A stretch of DNA of 64,000 bases from Distichodus sexfasciatus (GCA_032718565.1 JAVGVS010000161.1:546450-610449); one strand, 5' to 3'. Shown: positions 13,277 to 26,326, counted from the first letter of the stretch. Numbers and translations: made by a program. The notes: generated by a model from the letters alone, not told the origin.

Positions 13277-16062
13277 ATTTTTCTTCATAGTACTAAGCTA
13301 TAGAATATCTCTACATAATAAAACTCTGCAGTCCAGTAAAACAGACACTGTCCTTACATCCTAAACACAACAACATAAGGCATGTATGGCTAACTTCTAC
13401 ACAAACACTAAAATAAACCTTAAAACAAAGCTACAGACAAACGCCCCACATTCTCTTAGGACTGTAATGGTTAAAGCCAAAAAGGGTACTATAGGTATAG
13501 ATAGATATTAGGTACTAGGTAGATGTGTACTTTTGATATACAGTACGCTATACTTTTACACATACATGTATCCCCTCATCTCATCACACTGCTCTACCAG
13601 TTTAAACTACTTTTAAATATTTTCTGTAAAAGGAGGTTTTCTCAGACTGGGGGTCTTGAGTCCCTTGAATGAAAAATTCTTCTGCCAGCTGGTGCTTACA
13701 TATCACACTTTTAATATTGCAGGCATCTCTGTAATTTTTAAAGGGAAAAATCTACAGTATATTGGTATACTTCCCCTGTGCTGTGATTTATAAAGCAGTA
13801 TGTTATTGGAACATCTTTGATAGATTATTTTTACTTTGTGGTAGGTGGAAAACGGTAGTCAAGACTGACATGAGATGTGGTGATTATAAATAGCTCTCGA
13901 TCTCTGTGTTCTGTGATCTTGTAATCTGTGTGCGTGTGTGAGTGTGTGGCCTATCCCAGCTTGCTATCCTTAATTAGGGCTGGTTAGAATGGAGTTATCC
14001 ATGTTGGCTCTGATGAAAAACGCTGCTTTAAGCCAATGCTTTCTGGGATCTCTGTCCAAATGACATTTAGACGTCAGTTAATTAGTGGTGGCCTTATATA
14101 GGTTTCCTGTGTGGGTCTGGGTGTGTGTTCTTGTGTGGGTGTGTGTTGATTTGCTGACATGTCAGAGTGGAAAGAAATACCGCACCACATTACAAAACCC
14201 TTAAAAACAGATATTGTGAAAGCCCAAAAGTAGTTATTATAGGTATTTGTAATTATTGAATTATCGGTAGTATATGCATATAATCAAACTTTAAGGGATT
14301 ACTGATACTTTTGATGTACTTCGGATTCTGATGTGTTATTAAACTATTCATTTTGTGACATAGTATGGGTCAACCGATTATTGTCCGGGCCGATCAACGG
14401 TGGTCGATAGTAGACTTATAATCTGTATCATTGTTTAATTTTGACCATCACCAATAGTATAAGCAATTACAAGGTGCTGTGGCTCCACTGCTGTCTCTTG
14501 ACTGTTCTGTAATTCTACAAATTGATAAAATCTACATTTTTTCTTTTGGAAACTCATAATGAAGGGGTTATATCACAACATGAAAGCGTTTAATGTAACT
14601 GACAGCACAAAACACAGTCTTGAAATCGAACAACAAACATTTTTCTGTTACTGTAAGCCAAAGTAAGTGATGATTTGTACAACAGTCTGGTTATTATTAC
14701 TTTTTTAGAAATAAAGGAATTTGAGAACAAGCAAACTGAAACCTTAAGGAACCTTTACCTGGCCCTTAAACACTCTAAACACCACTGTATATAATTAAAT
14801 TCACACAGCACAGATAATCCTGCTCTGTAGAATTGCAGCCTGAAGCATGTCCTTACTGTCCGTAGATCTCTGTATGCTCTTATGTCTGCCTAATTTGATA
14901 TCTACACCTGCATGGAGCTCCACTTATTTGTAAAAAACAGTAAAGGCTAAGCTCAGGGCTGCTGCATCAGCTTTCTATTCATAAATCAACTGCGGTCAAT
15001 AACTGAACACGGAGGAGAGCAGGGTGTTGAGAGGAGTGGGCAGTGCACTAGTGGGATTAATAGCATAAAACACCCTGACCCAATGTGAACAAAAGCCAAA
15101 CCACCGGTAATGACAGTCCCATTTTTTTCCTGGAACATTCTTAGATTTCTCCTGAGAACATTGTGGCCAGAAATCTTTAGCCAGTCAGACTTAAAGCAGA
15201 GTACGACCCATTTTCCTCAAACACAGGTGTGGCTAGTAAAGGACTAAAGCAATTTTTGCAAAGAATCACAACTGACTAGTTTTCTGGTAAATGATCTGTT
15301 GACTATCTTATTGATTACCTGACTAACCTAAATTATTAATTTGTCCATAGAGATATGTATATTCTCAGAATTTCAAAATGATACTGATCACAATTATTCC
15401 TTCAAATGCTATGGTTGGCAAGCAAAGTTAATCAAAATAGTTGTAAGTGCAAGTATTGAAACCGATGTTGGTCTTAAAAATCGTTATTGGACAGCCTTTT
15501 GTGCTGACAGAAGCCAAGAACGAAGCTGTTTCCCTGGGAAACAACCCCAGCTTCCTTCACTCAGTTACCCCTGGTTACAGCATGCAAGGGCTCCTAAATT
15601 GACTCCTGGTGTTGCCATGGCACCATTATCATCTCCATAAGCTTGAAGATCTCCAGATGGCTGAAGGCTTTAATCAAATGAAAATCCAATCTGGGGGTCG
15701 CATCCTTCTTCCCTCTCTTTCATCTACCCTCTGTGCTCCTCAGAGAGTTGGATGGCCCTCATCTAGACACGCTCTTTGTTTCCTTCTAGAAGCTTCCATT
15801 GAACTCACTGCTTTCTTCACACCTGCTTGGGGCTTGATAGAGGTTTGGCGGTAGTGTAAAGGAAAGCCTTAATGAGCTTTACTAGTTGTTTAGGAATGAG
15901 TTCAAATGTGCACTTGAGAGATATTTCGGGGTATGCATTGAATTTTACCACCAAACCTACAACTTTTTTGCTTGATACAACAGGAAAACTTGACATCTAA
16001 AAGAGATGTCTGTTTGTTATAACATCATTTACTCTAATTGAAAGCAAAGATGGCAGCCATCC

Positions 16063-16500
16063 AATAGGTGGATCGGATATCGGTCCGATAATGACTCAAA
16101 AAACTGAATTTGGGTATCGGTGGCATTGGGTCGATCTATGGAGCCAATCTATAAATGTGCACAATTGGTTTTACATGGGAAGTGGCACGCCGGTAAAGCT
16201 GGTTTATTGTTCAGCATTCACACTAATTTGTACATATTTATATGACAATGAGCAGAACAGGAAGCGTAGCACACTAGCACAAATAATAATAAATAATTTA
16301 GCTTATACATATGGGTGTGTAATTACTACATTGTTTTAGTTACAAAAACAGTATTTAACTCAAGTATTTCCTTAAGCATAACAGAATAATCTCAGTTATG
16401 TATTCAGACATTGTTAAAACATTCTTTTTCAGTTTTCTGTTTTAAAAGGATTCGTAGCGTATTGGAAGATATCCAAATTCACAATATTGGTATTGTATCG
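16063..16500 (+). repeat. hAT-like repeat fragment
   Basis: Has TAGGTGGATCGGATATCGGT and CCGATAATGACTC, followed by GGGTATCGGTGGCATTGGGT. Related to 11979 (GATACGTGGATCAGATATCGG..GGGTATCGATGGCAT) and to the short piece at 14370-14420. The right end decays near ATTGTATCGGACATT. Confidence 0.5.
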
Positions 16501-17699
16501 GACATTAAAAAGTGGTTTAATGAAATGTTTAATTTAAAGTTTCTTGAGTAAAGTTCCAAAATTCTTAGAAGTAAAAACATGTTCAGCTTTTCAGCTTTGA
16601 ACTCCTCAGCTTTTCAGTTTTTTTTTTAAAACAGACAAAATTCCTTATAAAATAATTTTTTATGCAAACAAATTGGAGGCAGTATATCAATTAAATTTTG
16701 CTATTTTATTTGCCCTATACTGTGCAAGCCAAAATCCATATTTTTTTGCATACTTCCTAGTCATCTAGGAAGGCTTTCCCTGCCTCCTCCCCACCTGCCT
16801 GACCTCACTTGGTACCCTTTGGTACAGTTTTATTTTTATTTTTAAAGATGAAAGCTTAAATGAGCACCATGTGTTCAGGAGTGAGTTGAATGAGCTTAAG
16901 TGGACAATGAGGAACATAGTTTATCTCCCTTGGCATTCACCTCCAATCCGTTACACCATAAAGAGCAAACAGTAATTGAAAATGAATTAATCCTTAGTGA
17001 AAATGATGTTCTTTTATGACCACATTATGGGGGATTTATAAAATTTCTCATCTCCTCCTCTCCATTCTTTTCTCTTCCCTTTCCCTTTTTATTTCTCAGT
17101 GCGTAAATCCATGTGGACTTTTGTAATAAAAGAAGCGATTTAAGACATTTAAGGCAAGATATAAATTTATTTTAGCTTTCGCCTCACAATTCATCAACAT
17201 TAGCACTTTTTTGTGGTACATTTACAATGTACTGTGGTTTGGAGGACGGCATTTATCTCAGAATGCTGCATATTGGTGTTCTCTCAGGCCGAACTCACAT
17301 TAACTATCTGGTGGGTTCCTTATCCAAGACAGTGGTGGCGGCACAGAAATGTGCAGTGAAAATGATACAAAATCCACAGATAATTTGCTCTCCATGAATG
17401 GGAGGCGTCAATGATCGTTGGTAACTATTACAGGCTCGTCTCCAACCTCGTCTTTTCACAATGCAGGTCTCCAATAAATCAAAGCTTCACGTTTTATCCC
17501 ATTCACTGTGAATGTGGACATTTGTAATTGAATCTCATCTCACAATCTCTTTTACAACAAACAGCCGTGAGCAAATTCAGACGACTTTTTGTCCCCTAAT
17601 CTCTTTGTGGAAAAGTTGATTGCTTTAGCCTAGCCGTATATACTGTATTAGTGTTGCATCTTACTGGCAGTGTCTTGCTCTCACTCTGTCTGACTTTGT

Positions 17700-18060
17700 T
17701 TTCCCCAACAGGATTCCTGTGAGACGGCAAAGCCCCAGCTGGGCGTGCTGAATCATTTGAGTGAACTCTAATTTAATCAGATGGGTTATAACGTGCATTA
17801 ATTGACTCTGCCACTGGTGCCGGTTTTACTGATGCAGTCTCGCGTTTAATCAGAACACTCCGCCGCAGCCCCTGCACGCTCCTGGTGGGGGCGAGCCCAG
17901 CTGGGATGGTTTAGCTTAGTGTTTGATTTTCATTACTCGCCCCTGTCTTTGTAATCGCGCCTGTCCTCGCTGGGAAAACAGAAACATTTTGTTTACAATC
18001 ATCACATTATAGTGGCTTTATTAGGAGCTTTTGTTTAGGCATGGGGATTATTGGCAGTAA
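17700..18060. other. candidate conserved non-coding element
   Basis: Repeat-free block with balanced composition, ATTTAATCAGATGGG, GCATTAATTGACTC, CGCGTTTAATCAGA and CATTACTCGCCCC motifs (homeodomain-type ATTA/TAAT cores) and no open frame. The same look continues upstream to about 17280. Position is upstream of the first visible necab2 exon. Conservation cannot be seen from one sequence; this is a prediction from texture only. Confidence 0.35.
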
Positions 18061-18065
18061 TGAGT

Positions 18066-18091
18066 GGTGTGTGTGTGTGTGTGTATGTATG

Positions 18092-18124
<33 letters not shown>

Positions 18125-18126
18125 GT
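18066..18126 (+). repeat. (GT)n-(GTAT)n compound microsatellite
   Basis: A run of GT units passes into GTAT units, directly abutting the candidate conserved block on its left. Confidence 0.95.
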
Positions 18127-18389
18127 TTAGTCTTGTTTATTATATTGAATTACATATACAATGAGAAATGTGTTGTAGCAGTGTGAATTGGGGGTATAGG
18201 AGAATTAGGCTTACATGACATTTGGAATATTGATTGTCTGTGGAATTCTAGCACATGGATTTGATTTCACCAAGATAGATAATATGGCCCTATATCTGGA
18301 TAATATGACCCTATCATTCTTTCCAAATAAAGATATGCAAATCATTCGATTTTTTTACGTTGCAGTACAAATTTAACAGTATGCCACTA

Positions 18390-18870
18390 AATACACCGAC
18401 ATAATACAGTTACAGTATCTGAGGCACCACTGCAAAGCATTCTTTTATTCCAAACAAGCAAAATAAATCTGGCACAATGGCAACAAAACAACAAAGACAA
18501 TTTTTTTATTTTTAGAAATACAGCAAAGACATCTCCATGGTGTAGCGTAATGATGGACCAACAGACACAAAAACTAACTAACCTAAAACTGACGCAAACA
18601 ATAAGTGAACAGTTTAAACCAAGCAAGATACTAAACACTTAATCAATAGATTAACATGACAGGGCTAACTGATGAGACGGAGGAACTAAACCAGCACCAA
18701 TGAACAAACAAATCAGGAAACTAGAAAAAATAACTAATCTAACACAGATGTAACTGATAATGAGCTAACTAACCAATAGAAACAGAGGTAGGCGAGAGGG
18801 AAATGACTGACATACCACAAGAGACAGACACATGACAGGACAGGGGAGCCCTCCGGTGGCCGGCTGGGGA
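18390..18870 (-). repeat. dispersed repeat, same family as 490-985
   Basis: On the minus strand it starts CCGGAGGGCTCCCCTGTCCT, then TGTGGTATGTCAGTCATTTC, CTCATTATCAGTTACATC and GTTTAGTTCC. It is the longest of the five same-orientation copies. Confidence 0.55.
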
Positions 18871-20709
18871 AAGGTCTGAGGGAAATATCATTTTCCTCAT
18901 TTTCTTCTCATTGGATTAGAGATTCTAATATTAATTACTATTTAAAGGATCTTGGATGAAGGTTAAGTGGCGTGCAAAAAAAGACATTTTTAATTGTAAT
19001 TTGTATTTTAAATTCTATTTGTAAGAATGATACTAAGACGATAAATTTGTCCTTAATAAAGTGCAAGTTTTTTGGTGGAACAGCCAGGTTTTTATCTTTA
19101 AAAGTAGTTTAAAATGCATTGGAGCGGAGATGTTTTGCAATGCCTTTTTTAACCAATATCATGCAGCCCAATCCCATGCTTTTTTTTTGTATATTTCTTA
19201 GTCAAATAGTCAATGCTTCCTCCACCTCTTCACATGAGAGTCCTGGCATTTTCTAACCACAAGATAAAGATACCAAGTTCTAAAGTATAACCTTATCTCA
19301 ATTCTTTCTTTCTTCCAAAATTCCCTAGAGACAGATGCAACTACAGTCTCTTTATTACGCTGAAAAAGGAAAGTAGCCAAATTAATAGGTTCTTTCAATC
19401 GATTTTAAGGTATAGTTTCTATATGGTTCATGCCTATGTCAATTTGTATTGGAAATATAATGGTACCACTTTACAATAAGACTCCCCTTATAAAGGGTTA
19501 TAAATAATAGATTATCAGGTCGATAATAAGGTTGTAGGCAGTTTTCATATCATTAATAAGCAGTGAAGTTGTCATACATTGATGCAGACTCACTATTTGG
19601 CAAGGTGTGTTTTACATTTTATAATAAGGCTCCCTTTTGCCAGATATAAATGTCAGTAACGCATCAATAATTAGTCATAAAATGTCATGAAACATCACAA
19701 TGGATGAGGGGAATTATAAACTCCAGACACCAAGGTTGGTTTAGACAGATAACATATCTAGTCAAAAAATCAAAATAACCCAAAAGGGAGAACACTGTCA
19801 TCTGACTGTAATGATTAATATTTTGCCTTTCATGCACTTTAACCCGTGCACTTTGCTCTAACTCTGGACTGTCCCATGCAGTGAGGGGACTGTCCTCACC
19901 TGGCTCCATTCATAAACTGATTATGAAGCATGCATGAGATGAATCAGGTGTTTTGCAGCAGGGAAAACTGTATAGTGCTGTAGATCTCTAGGGCTGGACT
20001 GTTGAACGTGGAGCCAGACAGATGGCACTCGGGCAGACAGGTTGGCACTCGGACAGACAGGTTGAGAGTTGGGTAATGGGACAGCCACATGCAGTAAACA
20101 TGTTGATGTGCTGGCAAAAGGACAGCCAGGTGTGTTAGATTGGTGGATAGAGAAAAAAAGGGGTGAGAATGTACAGGCAGGGCTAGTTTTGCAGAGCTGA
20201 TGGATGTAGCAGGGCCGGAGGTGACAGGCCTGTGAGAAACTCTTAGGTTGCTCATCCATCACCGTATTCAGTGCTGCAACCAGGGGATCAAATAGGAGGT
20301 GTGTAAAGTATGTAGAATGCCTAGTACCGGTGCATCTCTTTATTACTGCTTAAAGAACTAGACTAACCAGAGATCCCAATGTGACTAAGACTAGGGCATT
20401 GAGGGAAATTGGATTTTTTTTCTTTAAATGTTGTCATGGAAGCATTATGATTCACAAATCATATTGATCCAAACAAACAGAAGGAGACCAACCATCAAAA
20501 ACAGGAAGGAAAAGTGAATGAATGAATCTTTAACGTTTATCCGTAAAGATTGTTTCTTCTTGTTGTGTTTTGAACAAGATCAAAACACACTGACACACAA
20601 TCGGTCCTAACTTGAGGTCTTTAAATGCACTCCCTTTAATCAGGTTTTGTTGTATTGTGTCTTTATTTGGCTCATTTAGTCCCTGACAGTGGCTGGCTGA
20701 AGAAACTCA

Positions 20710-21165
20710 ATGAATTGTGTGATTTTGATTGTTTTTCTGTATATGAACAAAAGGGAGAGGCAAAGGAAAACAAAACCAAAACAACTTGTTACTAACCATA
20801 TTTGTAGACCATTGACCGTGACTGAATTAGTAGATTGCGCTTTGCAGTGTTCAACACTCCAATCAAAATGCATGATTAATCTAGTATTAAGGCAATACAA
20901 TCTATACATCCAGGTTCTAGTGGCCACTTTTAGACTATTATTAATTCACTCGGAGCAGCCATGTCAGATTTTTAGAGAATATCAAATGTGCAGTTACTGT
21001 CTTTCCTTTCATCCACGACATCCTCTTCGGTGGATAGACACCTATAGGTCCCCAGACTGGTAAAGTTACCACTGAGGTACTCATGAGCAATGTACCATCC
21101 CCAAGCACTGCTCCCAGACGCTGCCATGCTGTGGTGTGTTCACAATGACAAATAATTCACTTTGG
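20710..21165 (+). repeat. composite repeat block with SINE B 3-prime part, copy 1
   Basis: Matches 26884-27722: AACAACTTGTTACTAAC, TTCAACACTCCAATCAAAA, CTAGTGGCCACTTTTAGACT, GAGCAGCCATGTCAGATTT and AGACA..CTATAGG occur in the same order. It is followed by a SINE B body (ACTGAGGTACTCATGAGCAA, CACTGCTCCCAGACGCTGCC). Copy 2 carries an additional family C insertion that this copy lacks. Confidence 0.7.
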
Positions 21166-21289
21166 CCCTCATTAGGCCTTAGTCAAGAAATTGGAGCATT
21201 TGGCAGATAGGACTTTGGGCATAATTGAGCGCCATATGTAGGTCTTTGCGGTAAAGTAAAGCATTAGTTCAGTGTTTAAGTGTGTGTAC

Positions 21290-21600
21290 CATGTTTTTAT
21301 GCATTTATGCTTTTTGTCCCCTAAAATTACTGTTATTCGTTTTCTATGGCTTTGTGGGGACATTTGAGAGGTCCCCGTGAGGAAAAATGACTTTATAGAA
21401 AATTTGCATGTTTTATGTGCACATTTTCTACTGTATGTGCATGAGATGTGCATTTGGTTAATGAGGTTAAGATTAGGGTTAGGATTAGCTGAAAAATTAT
21501 ATACATATAGTTATTATGGGAGTCTATGGAATGTCTCCACAAAGAAAGTTGTACAAGTTTGTGTGTGTGTGTGTGTGTATGTTTTTGTGATACACTCTGA
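21290..21600 (+). repeat. microsatellite-associated fish repeat with TG tract
   Basis: TTGTGGGGACATTTGAGAGG, GTCCCCGTGAGGAAAAATGA and GGAATGTCTCCACAAAGAAA are followed by (GT)n at 21560-21579. Repeats with GGGGACAT..GTCCCC.. arms next to GT tracts are common in fish genomes. Confidence 0.45.
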
Positions 21601-22586
21601 CGAACCATTCTTAGGGCTGCGATGGGTTAATGGTAAATTAGTTGGTGGGTTTAAGAGCAGGGATACACTAAAATGTGCAGGGCAGTGGTACTTCAGGGCG
21701 AAGACAGGAATCAATGTCTCTAGCTCCTGACTGATAGCTTAAACCATGTGTTTGTGTTTATGTGTGTGTGCAATATTGACTAGTTTTAGACAGCTGAGGT
21801 GCACTCCACCAAGCTCCTTGTAGCCATCATTGTAAATCAGGCCTGAGTACTAATTATCTCCTGTCTTCTGGAAATCCACCTTTCTCCTAATTAACACATT
21901 CTTGTGATTAACAGACACTGTACACAATCAAGACCGCTTGTATTCTTGTCCTCTTTCTGTCAGTGTGCTGTGTGAATTCTCTATGAAAAGCACAAGACAG
22001 CAATGCAGAATGTTTTTTCTTAGCAGTCGTTCATTGCACATAAAAAGTTCACCAAGGAAAAAAAAATCAACGTGAAAATAGTCCTTAGAATGATGCCATG
22101 GTCTTGCTCCTTTTTCAAAAACCATCCTGACGTTTGAAAGGATGAACAGGGCGACAGAGGAGAAGATTGAGACGTTCCAAAGAGGGTCAGCTCCCTTTTG
22201 CTTGGTCGCCATAGCAACCATTACCCCCCCCCCCCTTGCCGTACCCCTGAAAATATGAGTTGAGGATGAGAAAGAGAAAGAGCGAGGGAGTGAGGAAGGA
22301 AACAGTATGTGAGTTACTGCTGTTAAGAGGCTGTGAGACGGAAGACTGCCGCTGAACACAGAAAGTGCTAATTGCCTCCCTTTTGTAGGAAACAGCGAGG
22401 TATGGGCCTGATTGTAGTCCCCGCAGTCTGCACAGGCGCACACCCACTCTCAGATACACACACACGTGTGCAGTGTCAAGTAAGAAATTTAATGAAATGC
22501 AGCTTGTTTTTCTTTTGACAGATAGAAAACTCACCCAGTTCTTCTTGTCCATGTCTAATCTTCAAGAGAAGTCTGTCTGATATATC

Positions 22587-22992
22587 TAGTGTTGTAGTAC
22601 CAGTTTCAAGGTCCCGGCCTTGTCTCGGAATCAGCCATGTTTATACTCCGTCTTGTCATGGACTCGGACAAAGAGGACTCAGGACCACAACTCTGAGAAT
22701 ATTACTGTTAATGAGCTGATCGGCTATGATCAAATTTGGCTACCAATACCACAAAGAATTCATACGTGAATCAACTGGGAAAAGAGAACACAGCAGTGTG
22801 TAGATTCTGCCGTACTGCGCTAACGGCGACGTGCATTAGTCCAGTATCGGTCTCGACTCAGTCTCGCTCCACCTTGGTCTTGGTCTCGTCTAGGTCTCGG
22901 CCCTTCAGAGTCTTGGTCTTGTTTTGATCTCAACACACTCTGGTCTCAGCCAGACCTTGGTATCCGTTAAAGTGGTCTTGACTACAACTGTA
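22587..22992 (+). mobile_element. hAT-type non-autonomous element (GGTCTCGGTCT family)
   Basis: Termini TAGTGTTGTAGTACC and GACTACAACTGTA are inverted. Flanks GATATATC (22579-22586) and GATATAAC (22993-23000) form an 8-bp duplication with one mismatch. The interior has many TCTCGGTCTTGGTCTCG-type words and no transposase frame. Relatives are at 49195-49560 and 51620-51818 (both read GACCAAGACC, the opposite strand). Confidence 0.75.
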
Positions 22993-23734
22993 GATATAAC
23001 ATTATTTACAAGCTGATTTAAGCCGCATACATCTGAGAGAAGACCACAAAAATATTAGAGTTTAGAAGTTTCTTTTCACTTTTTTTAAATATATATTTTA
23101 TTATGTGTAGAGAATTCCAGAATGATAAATTCCTGTTTTTATTCAAAATGGAACTACTTATCAGGGACATCACTAGGTTTGAAAGACAAGGGGGGCTTGG
23201 CCCCCAGAGTTGTAGGAAGGAATTAGCGCGTATAGAGGGCTGAAAATTTTTCACCAAACCTAAACAGGCTTCTTTAATTTTATTATCTCATGACAGATAA
23301 TTTACAGATCATTGTTTAGTAGGCCTGTATGTGCATTATATATGACTGTTGTTAAAATATATTTTTGTCTGTATGCTTATGTACTCAGTCTTACATTTAG
23401 GCAACATCCTTATAGGCTTATCTTGTTTGTTTATTAGCCAGTAAATGTAGAAAATTAAGTCTAAATTAGTTTTAAAATACCCAACAACATAACTTTCCGT
23501 TAACTTAAGGAAACATAAGCAAAGTTAAGCAATGAACAGTTATTGACACCTACTCACAGTATTGTTCCGTTGAACTGAGTATAAACGTTGCTACCATGGC
23601 AATTTTAATAAACGGGCTCTGGTTGCTACTCGCCAACAAGCAGCAACATTTAGCTTCCGCCTGGGTCCTAATGTCCTAATGCCCGCCTGCTACCTATAGC
23701 AGCTTAAACAGCCAGTACATAATTTGAATTAAAT

Positions 23735-24875
23735 AAATATAACTGCAAGCAGTGAATACGGGGGCCATGCAGTTTGCAGCTTTATCAGTTTTTGATGAAT
23801 CGAAGTGGACAGATGTTGAAAAATGACACGTTTCGTCCTTTTAATAGTCCGGATATAGTATCTGTCTATTATAACTCTACCTCTTGCACACTCAGTGTAA
23901 ATGTCAATTTCAACCTGTATATTGTTTAATGTATATTTTAGTATTTTTACTTATTTATTGTTTATTCCATGTGCCTAGTCGTGCCACTGCCTATTTATTC
24001 TCTGTTCTACTGTTCTTTGTTTGTTTGCACTGGAAATAACCTGGAGCCACGTCGTCTCGTCTCTCTATGTATCTGTACAGTATATAGCAGAGATGACAAT
24101 AAAGTTGACTTTGACTTTGACTTTGACTTTTATCTAGGGTGCTACAGTTCAAAACTTATTAGGCAAAACGCAAAATAGCTTATTATAGCGCCACCAACTG
24201 GCAGAGTGGTGCAGTTTTTTTTGCCTGAGTAGTGGGAGGGGTGCCAGACCTACATGCCAAATTTCAAAGCTGTAGCCCACCCAGAGCCGGATTTCTATGA
24301 CAGTGTGTGGCAGTGCAGTCCTATGCCAAGCCCACCACATTTATTTGCATATTACAACCAAGTGAAGACCTGAATAAAAAATGTGCTCAATAATAATTAA
24401 AGAAGAGTGTCTTGGGATTCCACTGATACCAGTTGCATGCAGATTGGATAAAAGTCCAGGGTCTAGTTCGCAAGAGATGGTTTTGCATATTATGCAAATT
24501 AGCGAGAAATCCAATATGGCGGAAATAGATGCAAGGGTCTATAAAGATTCATCTTGACCCAAGGAGTAAGGTGGTATAAGATTTTTGAGAATCGGAGCTA
24601 TGGTTCAAAAGTTATTAGGCAAAATGCAATTTTTTTTGGAAAAACGCAAAATAGCTTATATTGGTGCAGTTTTTTTTGCCTGAGTAGTGGGTGGGGTACC
24701 AGACCTACCTGCCAAATTTCAAAGCTGTAGGTCTTACAGTTTTTTCTCCACAACGCGTTTTAAGGCAGAATAAAAAAAAAATAATTCAGCACGATTCCAA
24801 TTGGGTTCCACGCAGTGTTCCACTGCATGCCCCCCTAATGATAGCTAGACTTATTATTTTTAATTTCAATTCATA
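23735..24875 (+). repeat. interspersed fish repeat with an internal direct repeat and an inserted LINE tail
   Basis: Starts with AACTGCAAGCAGTGAATACG. GTTCAAAACTTATTAGGCAA, TGCCTGAGTAGTGGGAGGGG and GCCAAATTTCAAAGCTGTAG at 24140-24275 recur at 24603-24730. In between is AATCCAATATGGCGGAAATA. The segment 23880-24131 is a separate insertion (LINE-type tail). Family not named. Confidence 0.6.
23880..24131 (+). repeat. LINE-type 3-prime tail ending in (GACTTT)n
   Basis: Has GAGCCACGTCGTCTCGTCTC, TATGTATCTGTACAGTATAT and AGCAGAGATGACAATAAAGT, then a TTGACTTTGACTTT tandem tail at 24106-24130. Minus-strand relatives are at 34305-34470 and 47563-47640. A 3-prime-anchored fragment with a short tandem tail is typical of non-LTR retrotransposon insertion. 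Confidence 0.65.
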
Positions 24876-24887
24876 GTCTTGCTTCTA

Positions 24888-25442
24888 CAGTACTGTGCAA
24901 AAGTTTTAGGCAGGTGTGAAAAAATGCTGTAAACAAAGAATGCTTTCAGAAAAATAAATAATGATTGTTTATTTTTATAAATTTACAAAATGCAGAGTGA
25001 GCGAACAAAAGAAAAATGTAAATCAAATCAATATTTGGTGTTACTACCTTTTGCCTTCAAACCAGCATCAATTCTTATAGGTACACTTGCACAAAGTCAG
25101 GGATTTTGTAGGATTATAGTCATTATATTATTTTGTAGAGTCATTATATTATTTTGTAGGATTATAGGATTATAGATCTGTGGTTAGTTCTCCGAGATGT
25201 TTTAGAAACTAACCTACCAGCCGAAAGTCCTTTAAAAACTGTGTGCAAGTGTACTAGAAGAATTTGATGCTGTTTTTGAAGGCAAAGGGTGTCACACTCC
25301 AAATATTGATTTGACGAGATTTCTCTTTTGTTCATTCACTGCATTTTGTTGATTGATGAAAATAAATGATTAACATTTCCATTTTTGAAAGCATTCTTTG
25401 TTTACAGCATTTTTCCATAATTCCGCCTAAACCTGCACAGTA
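24888..25442. mobile_element. Tc1/mariner-like foldback element (long inverted arms)
   Basis: Left end CAGTACTGTGCAAAAGTTTT then AGGCAGG, flanked by TA; right end CCGCCTAAACCTGCACAGTA. AAATGCTGTAAACAAAGAAT and TTTACAAAATGCAG..GAACAAAAG and TTTTGCCTTCAAA.CAGCATC recur inverted in the right arm, so each arm is about 200 nt. The centre (25110-25170) has tandem GTAGGATTATAG / TCATTATATTATTTT units. No transposase frame. Confidence 0.75.
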
Positions 25443-25538
25443 AATTGCAGATTTGTTAAGGCGATTCGCGCCAGTGATATCTTTGTATGAAATGTATGAT
25501 ATATAATTTAAAATAGTATATCAATTACTAGAGGGTTG

Positions 25539-25591
25539 GGGATCATTTGGAAGCCAAATGATCCCAAATGATTTGGCTTCCAAATGATCCC
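25539..25591. other. perfect 21-nt inverted repeat (hairpin/cruciform-forming)
   Basis: Arm 25539-25559 (GGGATCATTTGGAAGCCAAA + T) is exactly complementary to 25571-25591, with an 11-nt spacer. Weaker pairing continues outside (GGTTG versus CAAGCC). No terminator-type role applies in this genome. Confidence 0.9.
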
Positions 25592-26326
25592 AAGCCCCCC
25601 TATACTGTTTCCAGTATTGGCTATCCTAAATATGCAAATACACAGAGAAAAGTAATTGTCATAATTGGCACAAACACTTCACTCACCTCACCTTATACTC
25701 ATCAATGGATCATGTTTCACACTGTCAGAATTTCTTAACCATAACAAGTTTCCTACCCCAACTATGATTTTTTAATGCGCTGAAGTCTATCTCATTAGAA
25801 AGGTTCTGTTGCCTTTCTCAAAACCTCTCCCAGAACAGTCTTCATTAATATACTACACAGGCGACCTGAACCGTGTTCATTAGATCGGCAGGATTTCGAC
25901 ACTACTGTAAAAACAACAGAACTAGGTTGGAGCACGTGACTTCAGTTCCCAAGACTGTTCATTTGCCAAGCCGTCATCTGTGCAAGTGAAGGCACTGTGT
26001 GGACTAACGCAATCCCACGCTGTCAGAGGGTTGGAGCAGGACCATGCTGTATCCTCCTAGCCTCTCTGCACAGCAGAGCTGTATTTGTGTCAGGATGTTA
26101 CAGCCAGTTAGTCAGTAGCTGGCTCTCTACAGCGAAACAGCAGCAAAGTGGGTCACTGCCTAATTAATCACTGGTTTCCCAGGTACCTGTATAGGGAATG
26201 GACAAAAAAGAGTTTCACATACATACACACACGTGCAATATATTTATATACCATAACACACATTTGTATTGCTTGGGCATAGCCTAGTTCAGAATGTGTG
26301 TGTCCATTTGCAGCTATGACTTTTGT

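Noticed and set aside
21393..21714. His/Thr-rich minus frames
   Set aside because: Generated by the GT microsatellite and flanking repeat.
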